A stretch of DNA of 56,019 nucleotides from Streptomyces klenkii (GTDB taxonomy: Bacteria > Actinomycetota > Actinomycetes > Streptomycetales > Streptomycetaceae), in NCBI RefSeq assembly GCF_003626645.1, contig NZ_RBAM01000024.1, forward strand, positions 1 through 56,019. Reading direction: 5' to 3'. Position 1 is the first letter of the stretch. Each line of letters opens with the position of its first letter. The notes beneath the pieces are model-generated. The model searched no databases and was not told the origin of the DNA. It saw nothing but the letters and a program-made list of their open reading frames with translations. The position numbers and the translations under genes are program-made. This document shows positions 1 through 6,745 of this stretch, piece after piece.

Positions 1-65
1 CGGCGTGGCCGGACCGGGGAAGCGTCCCGGGCCAGTGGCCCGCCGGTGTGCGCTTCGGCAGGTGG
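1..65. repeat. 65-bp direct repeat, left copy
   Basis: Positions 1-65 match 55867-55931 base for base in the same orientation; the match ends at 66 (c against g at 55932). Because it touches the window edge the true repeat may extend further left. It encodes the C-terminal part of the cut Cys-rich gene. Confidence 0.95.
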
Positions 66-319
66 CACGTCGGGTTGCAGGCGACCAGCCGGTACTCGTA
101 CCCGTACTGCGGGTGGATCGTGGCCCCGGCGGGGCGGGAGGCGTCCCAGCGGGCGGGTATGGGCTCCCCGCAGCGGCAGCAGGCGAGTCCGGCGGCCTGT
201 CCCGCGGTGAGCTGGTCGTAGCGCCACCGGGGCCCGCCGCGCTGCGCCGCCTCGGCCGGGGCACCCTCGGCGCCCGGGGCCTGTCTGCTCTTGAGCGCGG
301 TGACGTGGTGGTCAGGCAC
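1..319 (-). CDS. Cys-rich small protein, cut by left window edge
   Basis: Starts at a GTG at 319 that overlaps the preceding stop by 8 nt (GTGCCTGA) and runs off the left edge in frame. The product has a CCRCGEP motif and a later CNPTC motif, so a structural zinc-ribbon fold is plausible, and a basic tail LPKRTPAGHWPGTLPRSGHA. The last 65 nt recur exactly at 55867-55931; if the ends join there the gene closes at a TGA at 55850-55852 and encodes 111 residues. I do not recognise a function. It follows a 136-residue gene and an XRE-TPR regulator on the same strand, probably as one transcript. Confidence 0.6.
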   Translation of the reverse strand, partial: MPDHHVTALKSRQAPGAEGAPAEAAQRGGPRWRYDQLTAGQAAGLACCRCGEPIPARWDASRPAGATIHPQYGYEYRLVACNPTCHLPKRTPAGHWPGTLPRSGHA

Positions 320-722
320 GGCCGGCCTCCTGGTACGCGGCGAGGATCGCGGCCCGCAGCGCCCGCGGGTCGGCCAGGCGCGGCCCGCCGGGTGCCACGA
401 GCCAGCGGATGGCCGCGCCAGCCGTCCAGGCCCCGGTGCTGAACCGCTGGGGTGGCACGGGGATGACGCCGTAGTTGAGGACGTGCGCACCGATCGCGTC
501 CCAGCCGTCCGCCGTGCCGATGGGCACCAGCCAGGTGTACGTGTCCGCCATCTGGTCCTCGATGACCGGCACCGGGCCGCGCTCCCGCCGCAGGGCGGCG
601 ACGACGCGCTGCCCCACGAAGCCAGGCAGGCGCACGGCGTCCCACCAGCGGTGCGCGGGGAGCATCTGCACGCCCTGCTCGGCGGTCGGCAGCCACTCCG
701 GCAGTGAATTGGTGGTCCGCAA
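312..722 (-). CDS. Hypothetical protein, 136 aa
   Basis: A 136-residue ORF starting at TTG (722) between the XRE-TPR regulator and the Cys-rich gene, whose GTG start overlaps this stop by 8 nt. The sequence is well composed (LPEWLPTAEQGVQMLPAHRWW near the start, YTWLVPIGTADGWDAIG mid-protein) with no membrane segment or Cys cluster. I do not recognise a family. The TTG start is the weakest part of the call because no good ribosome site precedes it. About 95 nt separate it from the regulator stop. Confidence 0.6.
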   Translation of the reverse strand: MRTTNSLPEWLPTAEQGVQMLPAHRWWDAVRLPGFVGQRVVAALRRERGPVPVIEDQMADTYTWLVPIGTADGWDAIGAHVLNYGVIPVPPQRFSTGAWTAGAAIRWLVAPGGPRLADPRALRAAILAAYQEAGRA

Positions 723-816
723 GGGGCACCCCCGGCGTCGTCAGCGAGATCGGGCACGACCACACTGACCCCGCCGGGGGCCACTAACTGTCACTCCTCG
801 GTGACACATCTCCGGT

Positions 817-2001
817 TCAGGCGCCGATCCAGGCCGCCATCCGCGACAAGGCGTCAGGAGACTGCCGCCGCAAGTGCAGCAGGCCCCGCACCGTCTCCCG
901 GGCGCGGGGGTGGAACCGGGTCTGCTGCGGCGCGAGCCGCCGGGCCGCCCCCAGCGAGGCGATGGCCGCGTCGGTGCGGCCGGTCTCCATCTCGGCCCGC
1001 GCCGTGTCGACCAGGTGCGCGGCGCGGCGCGACGTGGCCCAGCCGCGCGGCGGCCGGACGGCTTTCGCGGCGGCGTAGGCGGCGTCGAACTGCCGCAGCT
1101 CCAGCCGCGCGAACACGGTGTGCACGCCGACGTTCGCTGGGCCGAACGACAGCCAGTGCACCCTGCCGGCCTCCCCCGTCTGGCGGGCGATCTCCCGCGC
1201 CTGCCCGAGATGGTCCTCCACCCGCGCCGCGTCGTTGGCGCGGGCCGCGATCACCGCCGCCCCCAGATGCAGCTGTCCGGTCACGGCGTCCCGTTCCAGC
1301 CCCGGCTCGGCCTGCCCGAGCAGGCGGTGCCCCTCCGCCACCATGCTGAGCGCGATGGCGTGCCGCGCCCCGCGGTTGCGGTAGGCCAGCGCCCGCCGGT
1401 ACTGGCGGATCGCGGCCAGCACCGCGTCGCCCGCGCCTTCGGCGGCCCAGCCCATGCGCTCCAGGGCGAGCGACGCGAGGTCGGGGTACCCCAGCTTCAC
1501 CGCGACGTCGTGCGCCGACCTGCACGCTGATGCCAGCGCCCGCCATGATTCGGTCGTCGGCCGCTCCCGGCAGATCACCGTCAACTCGGTGAGGAGGCTG
1601 GGCAGCGCCGCCGCGGCCTGCTGGAGCCGGGCCGCGCGGACGTCGCGGCACAGCGCGTCGGCTGCGGCCGCCAGGTCGGGCGTGGTGCTCGCGGGCATGA
1701 AGCAGTCCGTGGGCAGGTCGTACAGGTCGAGCGCCTCGCGGATGGGCTGGACAAGCGCGGCGACATGGTCGGGGCGCAGATGATGCACAGGGTGTCCTGT
1801 CAGGGCGGTTACGGGGATGCCCAGCGTCCTCGCGACTGCGGCGACGAGCTGAGGCGATGCCTTCTTGTGCCCGGCCTCCACCTGGTGCAGCAGGGAGTAG
1901 CTGTAGGGGATGCGCTGGGCCAGGCCCTGCTGGGTGAGGCCGGCGCGTTTGCGGTGCGCCGCGATGCGGGCACCTGTGCGGTCGTCGTCTGGGTTGGGCA
2001 T
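817..2001 (-). CDS. XRE-family regulator with TPR-like C-terminal domain
   Basis: 394 residues. The N-terminal third is a Cro/CI-type helix-turn-helix (IAAHRKRAGLTQQGLAQRI, then LLHQVEAGHKKASPQ); the rest is Ala/Arg/Leu-rich helical repeat of the TPR kind. This architecture is widespread among Streptomyces chromosomal regulators, where the repeats are thought to sense a partner or signal. The ATG at 2001 is chosen over 2028 because GAGGAG lies six bases upstream. It is divergent from a flavoprotein gene across about 110 bp containing an inverted repeat, so it may control that pair and itself. Host-like cargo rather than a core phage gene. Confidence 0.85.
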   Translation of the reverse strand: MPNPDDDRTGARIAAHRKRAGLTQQGLAQRIPYSYSLLHQVEAGHKKASPQLVAAVARTLGIPVTALTGHPVHHLRPDHVAALVQPIREALDLYDLPTDCFMPASTTPDLAAAADALCRDVRAARLQQAAAALPSLLTELTVICRERPTTESWRALASACRSAHDVAVKLGYPDLASLALERMGWAAEGAGDAVLAAIRQYRRALAYRNRGARHAIALSMVAEGHRLLGQAEPGLERDAVTGQLHLGAAVIAARANDAARVEDHLGQAREIARQTGEAGRVHWLSFGPANVGVHTVFARLELRQFDAAYAAAKAVRPPRGWATSRRAAHLVDTARAEMETGRTDAAIASLGAARRLAPQQTRFHPRARETVRGLLHLRRQSPDALSRMAAWIGA

Positions 2002-2069
2002 ACTGGTCTCCTCGTTCCTTGCAGCCACTTGGAACGGTACCCGCGTGTAGTCACGCGAGCACAGCGTTC

Positions 2070-2096
2070 CGCCCCCGGGTATCTCGTCCGGGGGCG
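2070..2096. promoter_or_regulatory. Inverted repeat between divergent genes
   Basis: CGCCCCCGG (2070-2078) and CCGGGGGCG (2088-2096) form a perfect 9-bp inverted repeat in the interval between the XRE-TPR and flavoprotein starts. An operator for the XRE protein is possible; a hairpin in the flavoprotein leader is the alternative. Confidence 0.4.
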
Positions 2097-2111
2097 GTCG
2101 CTTGTGGTGGG

Positions 2112-2669
2112 ATGACCGGCATGACGCCGCCCGTGCTGTACCTACTCGGCTCCGCCGCGCCGCCCGTCCTCTACGTCGACGGCGTGGTCCGGGATGCGCA
2201 GGCGCGCGGGTGGGATGTGTGCGTGGGGCTGACGCCCACGGCCGCGACGTGGCTGGAGAACCAACTGCCCCAGCTGGAGGAGCTGACCGGGCGCCCGGTC
2301 CGTGTCCAGCCCCGGCGTCCCGGGGTGAGCGACGGATGGCCCCCGGCGGACGTGACCATCCTCGCCCCGGCGACCCTGCACACCGTGAACTCCATCGCCC
2401 TCGGGCTGACCCTGTCCTGGGTGTCCGCCTACGCGTGCGAGGCGATCGGGAAGGGCTGGCCGCTGGTCGTGATGCCGTGCGTGAACTCGGCCTATGCGAC
2501 GCACCCGCAGTTCGGCCGCTCCCTCGAAGTGCTGCGCGGCGCCGGGGTGGAAGTCCTCTTCGGTGTGGGTGGGTTCGTGCCGAACCCCCCTGGCCAGGGT
2601 CGCCCCGTCGAGTATCCGTGGCATCTGGCGCTGGGGGCCGCTGAGCGCCGCGCGGGGCGAGCGCCGTGA
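2112..2669 (+). CDS. Flavoprotein (HFCD / phosphopantothenoylcysteine decarboxylase-like)
   Basis: 185 residues. The opening VLYLLGSAAPPVLYVDGVV resembles the nucleotide-binding start of homo-oligomeric flavin-containing Cys decarboxylases. APATLHTVNSIALGL sits where the family has its PA-x-xNT substrate loop, and VMPCVNSAYATHP matches the PAMN-x-x-M-x-x-x-P loop in position but not exactly. FMN binding is likely from the family; the substrate is unknown. The start may be 2112 or the ATG at 2121. The stop overlaps the next GTG (GTGA), so it is coupled to the DUF6233 gene. Host-like cargo. Confidence 0.8.
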   Translation: MTGMTPPVLYLLGSAAPPVLYVDGVVRDAQARGWDVCVGLTPTAATWLENQLPQLEELTGRPVRVQPRRPGVSDGWPPADVTILAPATLHTVNSIALGLTLSWVSAYACEAIGKGWPLVVMPCVNSAYATHPQFGRSLEVLRGAGVEVLFGVGGFVPNPPGQGRPVEYPWHLALGAAERRAGRAP

Positions 2670-2962
2670 CCGAGCCGCTGCCGTCCGGTCTGCCCGCGCT
2701 CCGCGTGATCGAGCGCTACCTCGTCGCGCAACTGGCCGAGGTCTACGCGAAGCTGGAGGCCGCAGAGGACGCAGCCAACCCGCGTTGGTGGGTGCAGTGG
2801 CGGCGGACGCCTCCGGGGGCGCCGTGGCGGGGGGTGCTGCACCGGGCGGGCTGCTGGATGCCGGGGACGCCGGACCTGCGCGTCGCGGACGTGCGGGCGG
2901 TGGTGGCGGAGCACGCGGGCCGGATCGAGTCGTGCGCGGCGTGCCGGGCCCGGGTGCCGTAG
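2666..2962 (+). CDS. DUF6233-like small protein
   Basis: 98 residues from a GTG overlapping the flavoprotein stop. The N-terminal half is a helix (RVIERYLVAQLAEVYAKLEA); then WRGVLHRAGCWMPG and a C-terminal SCAACRARVP give three cysteines. This pattern, with alternating helix and late C-x-x-C, resembles the Streptomyces DUF6233 family of unknown function. A strong hairpin follows the stop, so the two-gene operon seems to end here. Confidence 0.65.
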   Translation: MTEPLPSGLPALRVIERYLVAQLAEVYAKLEAAEDAANPRWWVQWRRTPPGAPWRGVLHRAGCWMPGTPDLRVADVRAVVAEHAGRIESCAACRARVP

Positions 2963-2969
2963 CCGGGGT

Positions 2970-3009
2970 GGGGTCCCCGCCCCGGGGAGGGGTTGGGGGC
3001 GGGGACCCC
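2970..3009 (+). terminator. Hairpin after flavoprotein/DUF6233 operon
   Basis: GGGGTCCCCGCCCC (2970-2983) pairs perfectly with GGGGCGGGGACCCC (2996-3009) around a 12-nt loop, 8 nt past the DUF6233 stop. There is no U tract, as often in GC-rich actinomycetes. Confidence 0.7.
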
Positions 3010-3143
3010 GAGGGTGGCCCCGAGGGGGGTGAGGGGGAGGATACGCCCAAGTACGGGCCGGAGCGCCGGGCGTGCAGCGAATCGCGGTCGCCCGATCGGG
3101 TGAACGCGCCTCCAGGCTTGTGTGGGCCTGCCACCATGGCCGC

Positions 3144-3536
3144 ATGCCAACCCAGGTCATCATCCGCACCGTCCCCGCCGGCGCCCCTCCGGCTGAGGAC
3201 GGGCTGTACTTCAGCGTTGCGCACCTGCCGGAGCCGGAGATCCCGCGGCACATGCCGCACGCCCGGAGCGAGGAGGAGGTGTCCTGCCCGGAGTGCGCGG
3301 CGGCGCGCAAGGTGGTCATGGACGACGACGGCGCTATCGCGCTGGCGGTGCGCATCGCCGAGAGCGCGAAGGAGCAGATGTTCGGCTTCGCCAACCGCCG
3401 CCAGGCGGCGGTCCACGTCACGGTCGCTGGGCCCGCGATGACCGCGCACATCATCGCCCGCGACGTCGCGACCTACCTGTACGGGGACGACATTCCCCAC
3501 ACCCACCAGGCGGACCCGCGGCTGGCCGGGGGGTAG
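3144..3536 (+). CDS. Hypothetical protein, 130 aa
   Basis: Starts at ATG 3144 with no evident ribosome site, so it may be leaderless. The product contains a CPECAAARK motif (one C-x-x-C), an acidic stretch MDDDGAIALAVRIAE, and an amphipathic region ending in ATYLYGDDIPH. Family not recognised. It converges with a small minus-strand gene only 4 nt away. The GC bias supports coding in this frame. Confidence 0.55.
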   Translation: MPTQVIIRTVPAGAPPAEDGLYFSVAHLPEPEIPRHMPHARSEEEVSCPECAAARKVVMDDDGAIALAVRIAESAKEQMFGFANRRQAAVHVTVAGPAMTAHIIARDVATYLYGDDIPHTHQADPRLAGG

Positions 3537-3540
3537 GGGT

Positions 3541-3780
3541 CTACTCCTCGGGGAGTTCCTCGCCCGCCCAGATCGCGCCCAGCCACCGCAGAGTCGTCGC
3601 CGGCACCGCGAGCGAACCCCCGGCGGCCATCTCCACGAGGTCCGGCAGGGCCTCCGCGATCGCCTGCGCTGTCCACGGCGTGCCGGGCAGCGCCGGGTCC
3701 ACCAGCACCGCTACGGCCTCCACCACCAGCTCCAGCCGCACCCGGCCCAAGCCGCCCACGATCACGGGCACATCGGTCAC
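3541..3780 (-). CDS. Hypothetical protein, 79 aa
   Basis: 79 residues from GTG 3780, rich in Leu, Ala and Val (VIVGGLGRVRLELVVEAVAVL) with an acidic end (WAGEELPEE). A longer form from 3852 would start inside a terminator hairpin and is less likely. No ribosome site is obvious. It lies downstream of the dinD-like gene's terminator. Function not recognised. Confidence 0.5.
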   Translation of the reverse strand: MTDVPVIVGGLGRVRLELVVEAVAVLVDPALPGTPWTAQAIAEALPDLVEMAAGGSLAVPATTLRWLGAIWAGEELPEE

Positions 3781-3823
3781 TCGGGCAGCATCGCACGCGG
3801 GTGTGACAGCGGGGCAGGAAGAA

Positions 3824-3858
3824 GCCCCCGCGCCCGCCAACTCGGCGGGCACGGGGGC
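3824..3858 (-). terminator. Rho-independent-type terminator of the dinD-like gene
   Basis: A 15-bp stem with one mismatch (GCCCCCGCGCCCGCC at 3824-3838 against GGCGGGCACGGGGGC at 3844-3858) 12 nt past the dinD-like stop. On the minus strand it is followed by TTCTTCC. Confidence 0.75.
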
Positions 3859-3870
3859 GGGGTGGGTCGC

Positions 3871-4722
3871 TCAGGCGGCCAGAGCGCGCCGCGACATCAT
3901 CAGCTCAGTCCGGACCAAGCCGTCCCACTTCGCCAACGACAGGTGCACGTCGTCGTCCGCGATGTCCATCGCACGCAGACACAGCCGCGCCACCAGGCGG
4001 TCCAGCTTCGCCAACTCGGCCGCCGTCAGATAGTTCTTCGCGACCTTCCGGTCAGCCGTCCGCGGCAGCTTCCCTTCCAGCCGCCCCGGCCAGGTGTTGA
4101 TCTCGCGGGCGCTGCGGATCTCCTGGGCGTCCATCCCCGTCAGGTGCCGGTACAGCTCGTTCTGCACCATGGCGAAGAACATCCGGGTCGCCGGGCTGGA
4201 CGGGGAGTAGTCCGGGGCGTTCTCCGCCATCATGTCGCGGAAGACGCGGTAGTCGACCATCTCCCGCGAGCGGGCCAGGGCCGTCTGCCGCACCTCCTCC
4301 GCCTCCAGCGCGCCGAGCTCCGCCTCCCGCGTCCGCACCGCGAAGTACACGCGGGCATGGGCGACGGCGGACTTCGTGTCGTCGCCGGCCATCGCGGTCA
4401 GGTAGGCGCCGAACCGGGTCAGGCGGAAGTCCTGCGCCTCGCGCCGCGCCCCGGAGCCGATCCGGACCAAGTTGCGCGTCTCCGCAAAATGCTTCTGGGC
4501 AGCGGATTCGCCCTCGACCAGCGCCAGGGAGGCTCGCGCCTTCCGGATCACGGCGGCGTAGTCGCGCCACTGCGAGTACTCCATGAGCGGCTGCATCTCG
4601 CGGCCGTTCCAGTGCTCGCGGCCGTAGGCGTCCACCCGGCGGATGCGCTCGAAGGGACTCTCCCCCCGGGTGTCATAGGAAGGCGGGGATGGGTTACTGT
4701 TAGGTACACCCATGAGGTTCAT
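3871..4722 (-). CDS. DinD-like / BRO-type antirepressor protein
   Basis: 283 residues. Resemblance to E. coli DinD is clear by eye: SPFERIRRVDAYGREHWNGR near the start, YSQWRDYAAVIRKA, a VRIGSGARREAQDFRLTRF segment like VKIGSNAKRALKDIVLSRY, then YFAVRTREAEL. Members are damage-inducible or act as phage antirepressors. The ATG at 4722 follows AGGAG by six bases. The gene is alone, with a hairpin in its leader and a terminator behind. By inference it relieves repression during induction; direct evidence for that target is lacking. Confidence 0.8.
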   Translation of the reverse strand: MNLMGVPNSNPSPPSYDTRGESPFERIRRVDAYGREHWNGREMQPLMEYSQWRDYAAVIRKARASLALVEGESAAQKHFAETRNLVRIGSGARREAQDFRLTRFGAYLTAMAGDDTKSAVAHARVYFAVRTREAELGALEAEEVRQTALARSREMVDYRVFRDMMAENAPDYSPSSPATRMFFAMVQNELYRHLTGMDAQEIRSAREINTWPGRLEGKLPRTADRKVAKNYLTAAELAKLDRLVARLCLRAMDIADDDVHLSLAKWDGLVRTELMMSRRALAA

Positions 4723-4743
4723 GTCAGGCTCCTCTTGGACTTG

Positions 4744-4774
4744 GGCCCCCGGCGAGGGATAGTCGCCGGGGGCC
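4744..4774. promoter_or_regulatory. Strong hairpin in the dinD-like leader
   Basis: GGCCCCCGGCGA (4744-4755) pairs perfectly with TCGCCGGGGGCC (4763-4774) around a 7-nt loop, 22 nt upstream of the dinD-like ATG. It could be an attenuator or insulate the gene from late transcription. Confidence 0.5.
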
Positions 4775-4869
4775 TCTCTGTTGGCCCGAACATCTGACGG
4801 ACCGTAGGCAGCAGCATACCCCGCGGCCGTGACCCCCCGTAGAAGATCAACACCCCATTGAGGGACAGC

Positions 4870-4986
4870 TCAGGGCATCGCGTCGCACTCTGTGAGGAGC
4901 GCGGGCCGGATACTCCGGCCCAGTTCGCCCGGTGTCAGCCCGTCCGCAGCGCAACTACCCGCCGTGGCGGACGTGGTGCGCGTCAC
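4870..4986 (-). CDS. Possible small ORF downstream of the late operon
   Basis: GTG at 4986 opens 38 residues ending LLTECDAMP. No ribosome site is visible and the frame lies beyond the late-operon terminator. The interval 4723-5048 otherwise holds only the two hairpins listed here. Function unknown and coding status doubtful. Confidence 0.25.
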   Translation of the reverse strand: MTRTTSATAGSCAADGLTPGELGRSIRPALLTECDAMP

Positions 4987-4999
4987 TTCACACGAAAGC

Positions 5000-5038
5000 G
5001 CCCCCGCCGCCCGGCCCGAAGGCCAAGGCGACGGGGGC
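5000..5038 (-). terminator. Terminator at the end of the late operon
   Basis: GCCCCCGCCGCC (5000-5011) against GGCGACGGGGGC (5027-5038) gives a 12-bp stem with one G-U pair on the minus strand, followed by GCTTTCG. It starts 11 nt past the last late gene. Confidence 0.7.
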
Positions 5039-5048
5039 TCCGTCACGT

Positions 5049-5747
5049 TCACCACTCCCGCCGCGCGGGGTCGAGCGCGGCGGCGCCGAGGACGCCCACC
5101 GGCGGCTCCGGCTCCTCCGCCTCGCACGCGTACTCCGTCGAGCCCGGCTCCACCGGGGAGCAGCGGAACTCCCGGCCGCCGAACTCGAACGACCAGCCGG
5201 ACGGCGGCGGGCCCGGCTCCCCGCGCTCCCCCCTCGGCCCCGCCGGCCCCGGCACGGTGGAATCCGCCCCTGGCGGCCCTGGCGGCCCGGCAGGTCCCGG
5301 GACGGTAGAGTCCGCCCCAGGCTGGCCCGGCGGACCGCTCGGCCCCGGCACCGTGGAGTCAGCCCCGTTGGCGCCATCCCGCCCATCGGTCCCGTCAGCC
5401 CCGTCGCGGCCGTCCTCGCCAGCCCGGCCCGGCGGACCGGGCGGGCCGGGCACCGGCACCGGCACCTCCGCCCGGTCCGGCAGATCCTCCACCGCCTCCT
5501 CCGGCGCTGGAGCCGCCGGCGTCTGCCCCACCGCCTCCAACTGCGCCCGCAGCAGCCGCACGTCACCCGCGAGCGTCTCCACCGCATCCCCGCGCAGATC
5601 AGCCTCCGCGGCCAGCTCGTCGGCGCGGTGCGCCTCGTCCTCAATCCTCAGCAGCGCCACCGCGACGCCGCCGCCCAGGAACAGCAACGCCGCGGCCAGC
5701 CACAGGACGCCGCGGCGCCGGTACGCCCAGTGCTGCGTGCGGGTCAC
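5049..5747 (-). CDS. Membrane-anchored collagen-like protein
   Basis: 232 residues: basic start, membrane segment about 13-33, a charged helical stretch 34-75, a Pro/Glu hinge, then a collagen-type Gly-X-Y tract about 100-180 carrying GADSTVPGP three times, and a small C-terminal domain with two Cys (FRCSP and YACEA). Gly-X-Y tracts in phage proteins usually form trimeric fibres; a membrane anchor beside a holin is less usual and suggests a cell-surface or envelope role. The GTG start overlaps the upstream stop (GTGA). Last gene of the late operon. Confidence 0.8.
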   Translation of the reverse strand: MTRTQHWAYRRRGVLWLAAALLFLGGGVAVALLRIEDEAHRADELAAEADLRGDAVETLAGDVRLLRAQLEAVGQTPAAPAPEEAVEDLPDRAEVPVPVPGPPGPPGRAGEDGRDGADGTDGRDGANGADSTVPGPSGPPGQPGADSTVPGPAGPPGPPGADSTVPGPAGPRGERGEPGPPPSGWSFEFGGREFRCSPVEPGSTEYACEAEEPEPPVGVLGAAALDPARREW

Positions 5748-6010
5748 GGCGTCCCCCCGAGCTGCTGCACCAGCAGCCGCAGCCGCGTGCTCTCCGCCCG
5801 CTCCGCCGCAAGCTCAGCGCGCACTGCCGCCAGTTCGGTCCGCAGCTCGGTGCGCTCCTCCTGGAGCTGGTTCGTCAGGCTGTCGTATCCGCCGATGACT
5901 CCGCCCTCCCGCTGGGCCCTGCCTGCGGCCCGGGATCCGTAGACCGCCGCCAGCGCGGCCACGGGCGAGGCCAGCAGTGCGCCTATCGCCGTGACCATGG
6001 CGGCGTCCAT
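5744..6010 (-). CDS. Small membrane protein with coiled coil
   Basis: 88 residues: one hydrophobic helix at the start (VTAIGALLASPVAALAAVYG) and a heptad-rich charged helix after about residue 45 (LQEERTELRTELAAVRAELA). It lies between the holin and the collagen-like gene and is coupled to the latter by a GTGA overlap. A second holin, antiholin or spanin-like component is possible from position; sequence alone does not decide. Confidence 0.75.
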   Translation of the reverse strand: MDAAMVTAIGALLASPVAALAAVYGSRAAGRAQREGGVIGGYDSLTNQLQEERTELRTELAAVRAELAAERAESTRLRLLVQQLGGTP

Positions 6011-6038
6011 ACGTCCTCCGTGCCGCGTGCAGGGTGGG

Positions 6039-6359
6039 TCAGGCGCCTCTCGGGGCGCGGCGGGTACCTACGTCCTGCGCGGCGGTGGCCACGCCGGTCG
6101 GCTTCCACAGCCCGAAGTGCGCCAGCACGCCCATCCCGAAGCTGACGAGCCAGGCCACGACCGCGGTCTGCACGTCGTAGTCGTCGCCCGCCGCGGCCAG
6201 CTCCACCAGGAACCCGTTCGCCGCGGTCAGCCCCAGCAGCAGCACCGCCTTCACCCCGGCGTGCGTCACGCGCGTCGTCACCAGCCCGACGAGGACCGGC
6301 AGGCCCACGCTGATCGCCAGGCCCAGCCAGTAGGCCGCGGTCAGATCCACATCCACCAT
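6039..6359 (-). CDS. Putative holin
   Basis: 106 residues with about three membrane segments (YWLGLAISVGLPVLVGLV; VKAVLLLGLTAANGFLVELA; TAVVAWLVSFGMGVLAHFGL) and a short basic tail. Size, topology and place just after the endolysin and HAD-type genes fit a phage holin that forms pores in the cytoplasmic membrane so the endolysin can reach peptidoglycan. The ATG at 6359 directly follows the preceding stop. Confidence 0.75.
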   Translation of the reverse strand: MVDVDLTAAYWLGLAISVGLPVLVGLVTTRVTHAGVKAVLLLGLTAANGFLVELAAAGDDYDVQTAVVAWLVSFGMGVLAHFGLWKPTGVATAAQDVGTRRAPRGA

Positions 6360-6361
6360 GA

Positions 6362-6745
6362 TCAGTTCTCTCCGTTCGTGAGTTGCGCCGGCTCGACGCC
6401 CACCGCGCGCAGCGCGTCCGGCCAGGTCTCGAACCGCACCGCGCGGTCGTCGATGTACGCCACGGCGGCGACCTTCCGGTTCGTGATCAGCAGCACGCCC
6501 CGCTCATCCCAGAACGTGCGCTCCGAGTCGTCCGTGCGGACCGGGAATCCGCGCTCGGCCAGCCACGCCGCGACCTGCCCGGCGTCCCGGGTCGTGTGGA
6601 TGGCGACGGCGTACCGCTCCATCAGCGCGCGCAGTGCCGGGGCGGCCCCCGGCACCCAGTCGCCGTAGATCGTCCCGTCGTGCCAGCCGCGTTCGTAGGA
6701 GTGGAGGACGCCGTCGAAGTCCACCGCAACAGTCCGGGCCGTCAC
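6362..6745 (-). CDS. HAD-like phosphatase domain protein
   Basis: 127 residues with VAVDFDGVLHSYERGW, the DxDGV nucleophile motif of haloacid dehalogenase-type phosphatases, then AIHTTRDAGQVAAWL where the family has its second Thr/Ser motif, and VAYIDDRAVRF as the late acidic Mg-binding motif. Small phosphatases of this kind are found in several actinophages; the substrate is unknown. The GTG start overlaps the endolysin stop by four bases (GTGA), placing it in the lysis operon. Confidence 0.8.
   Translation of the reverse strand: MTARTVAVDFDGVLHSYERGWHDGTIYGDWVPGAAPALRALMERYAVAIHTTRDAGQVAAWLAERGFPVRTDDSERTFWDERGVLLITNRKVAAVAYIDDRAVRFETWPDALRAVGVEPAQLTNGEN

Noticed and set aside
1..65. Cohesive-end or terminal-repeat virion ends
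   Set aside because: The repeat encodes the end of a gene and sits far from the terminase genes; nothing shows a terminase cut here.
5..707. Plus-strand ORFs at the left edge
   Set aside because: Arg/Pro/Gly-rich translations opposite two better-composed, coupled minus-strand genes.
2492..3506. Minus-strand ORFs opposite the flavoprotein and its neighbours
   Set aside because: Pro/Arg-rich shadows that cross a terminator hairpin and oppose genes with family motifs.
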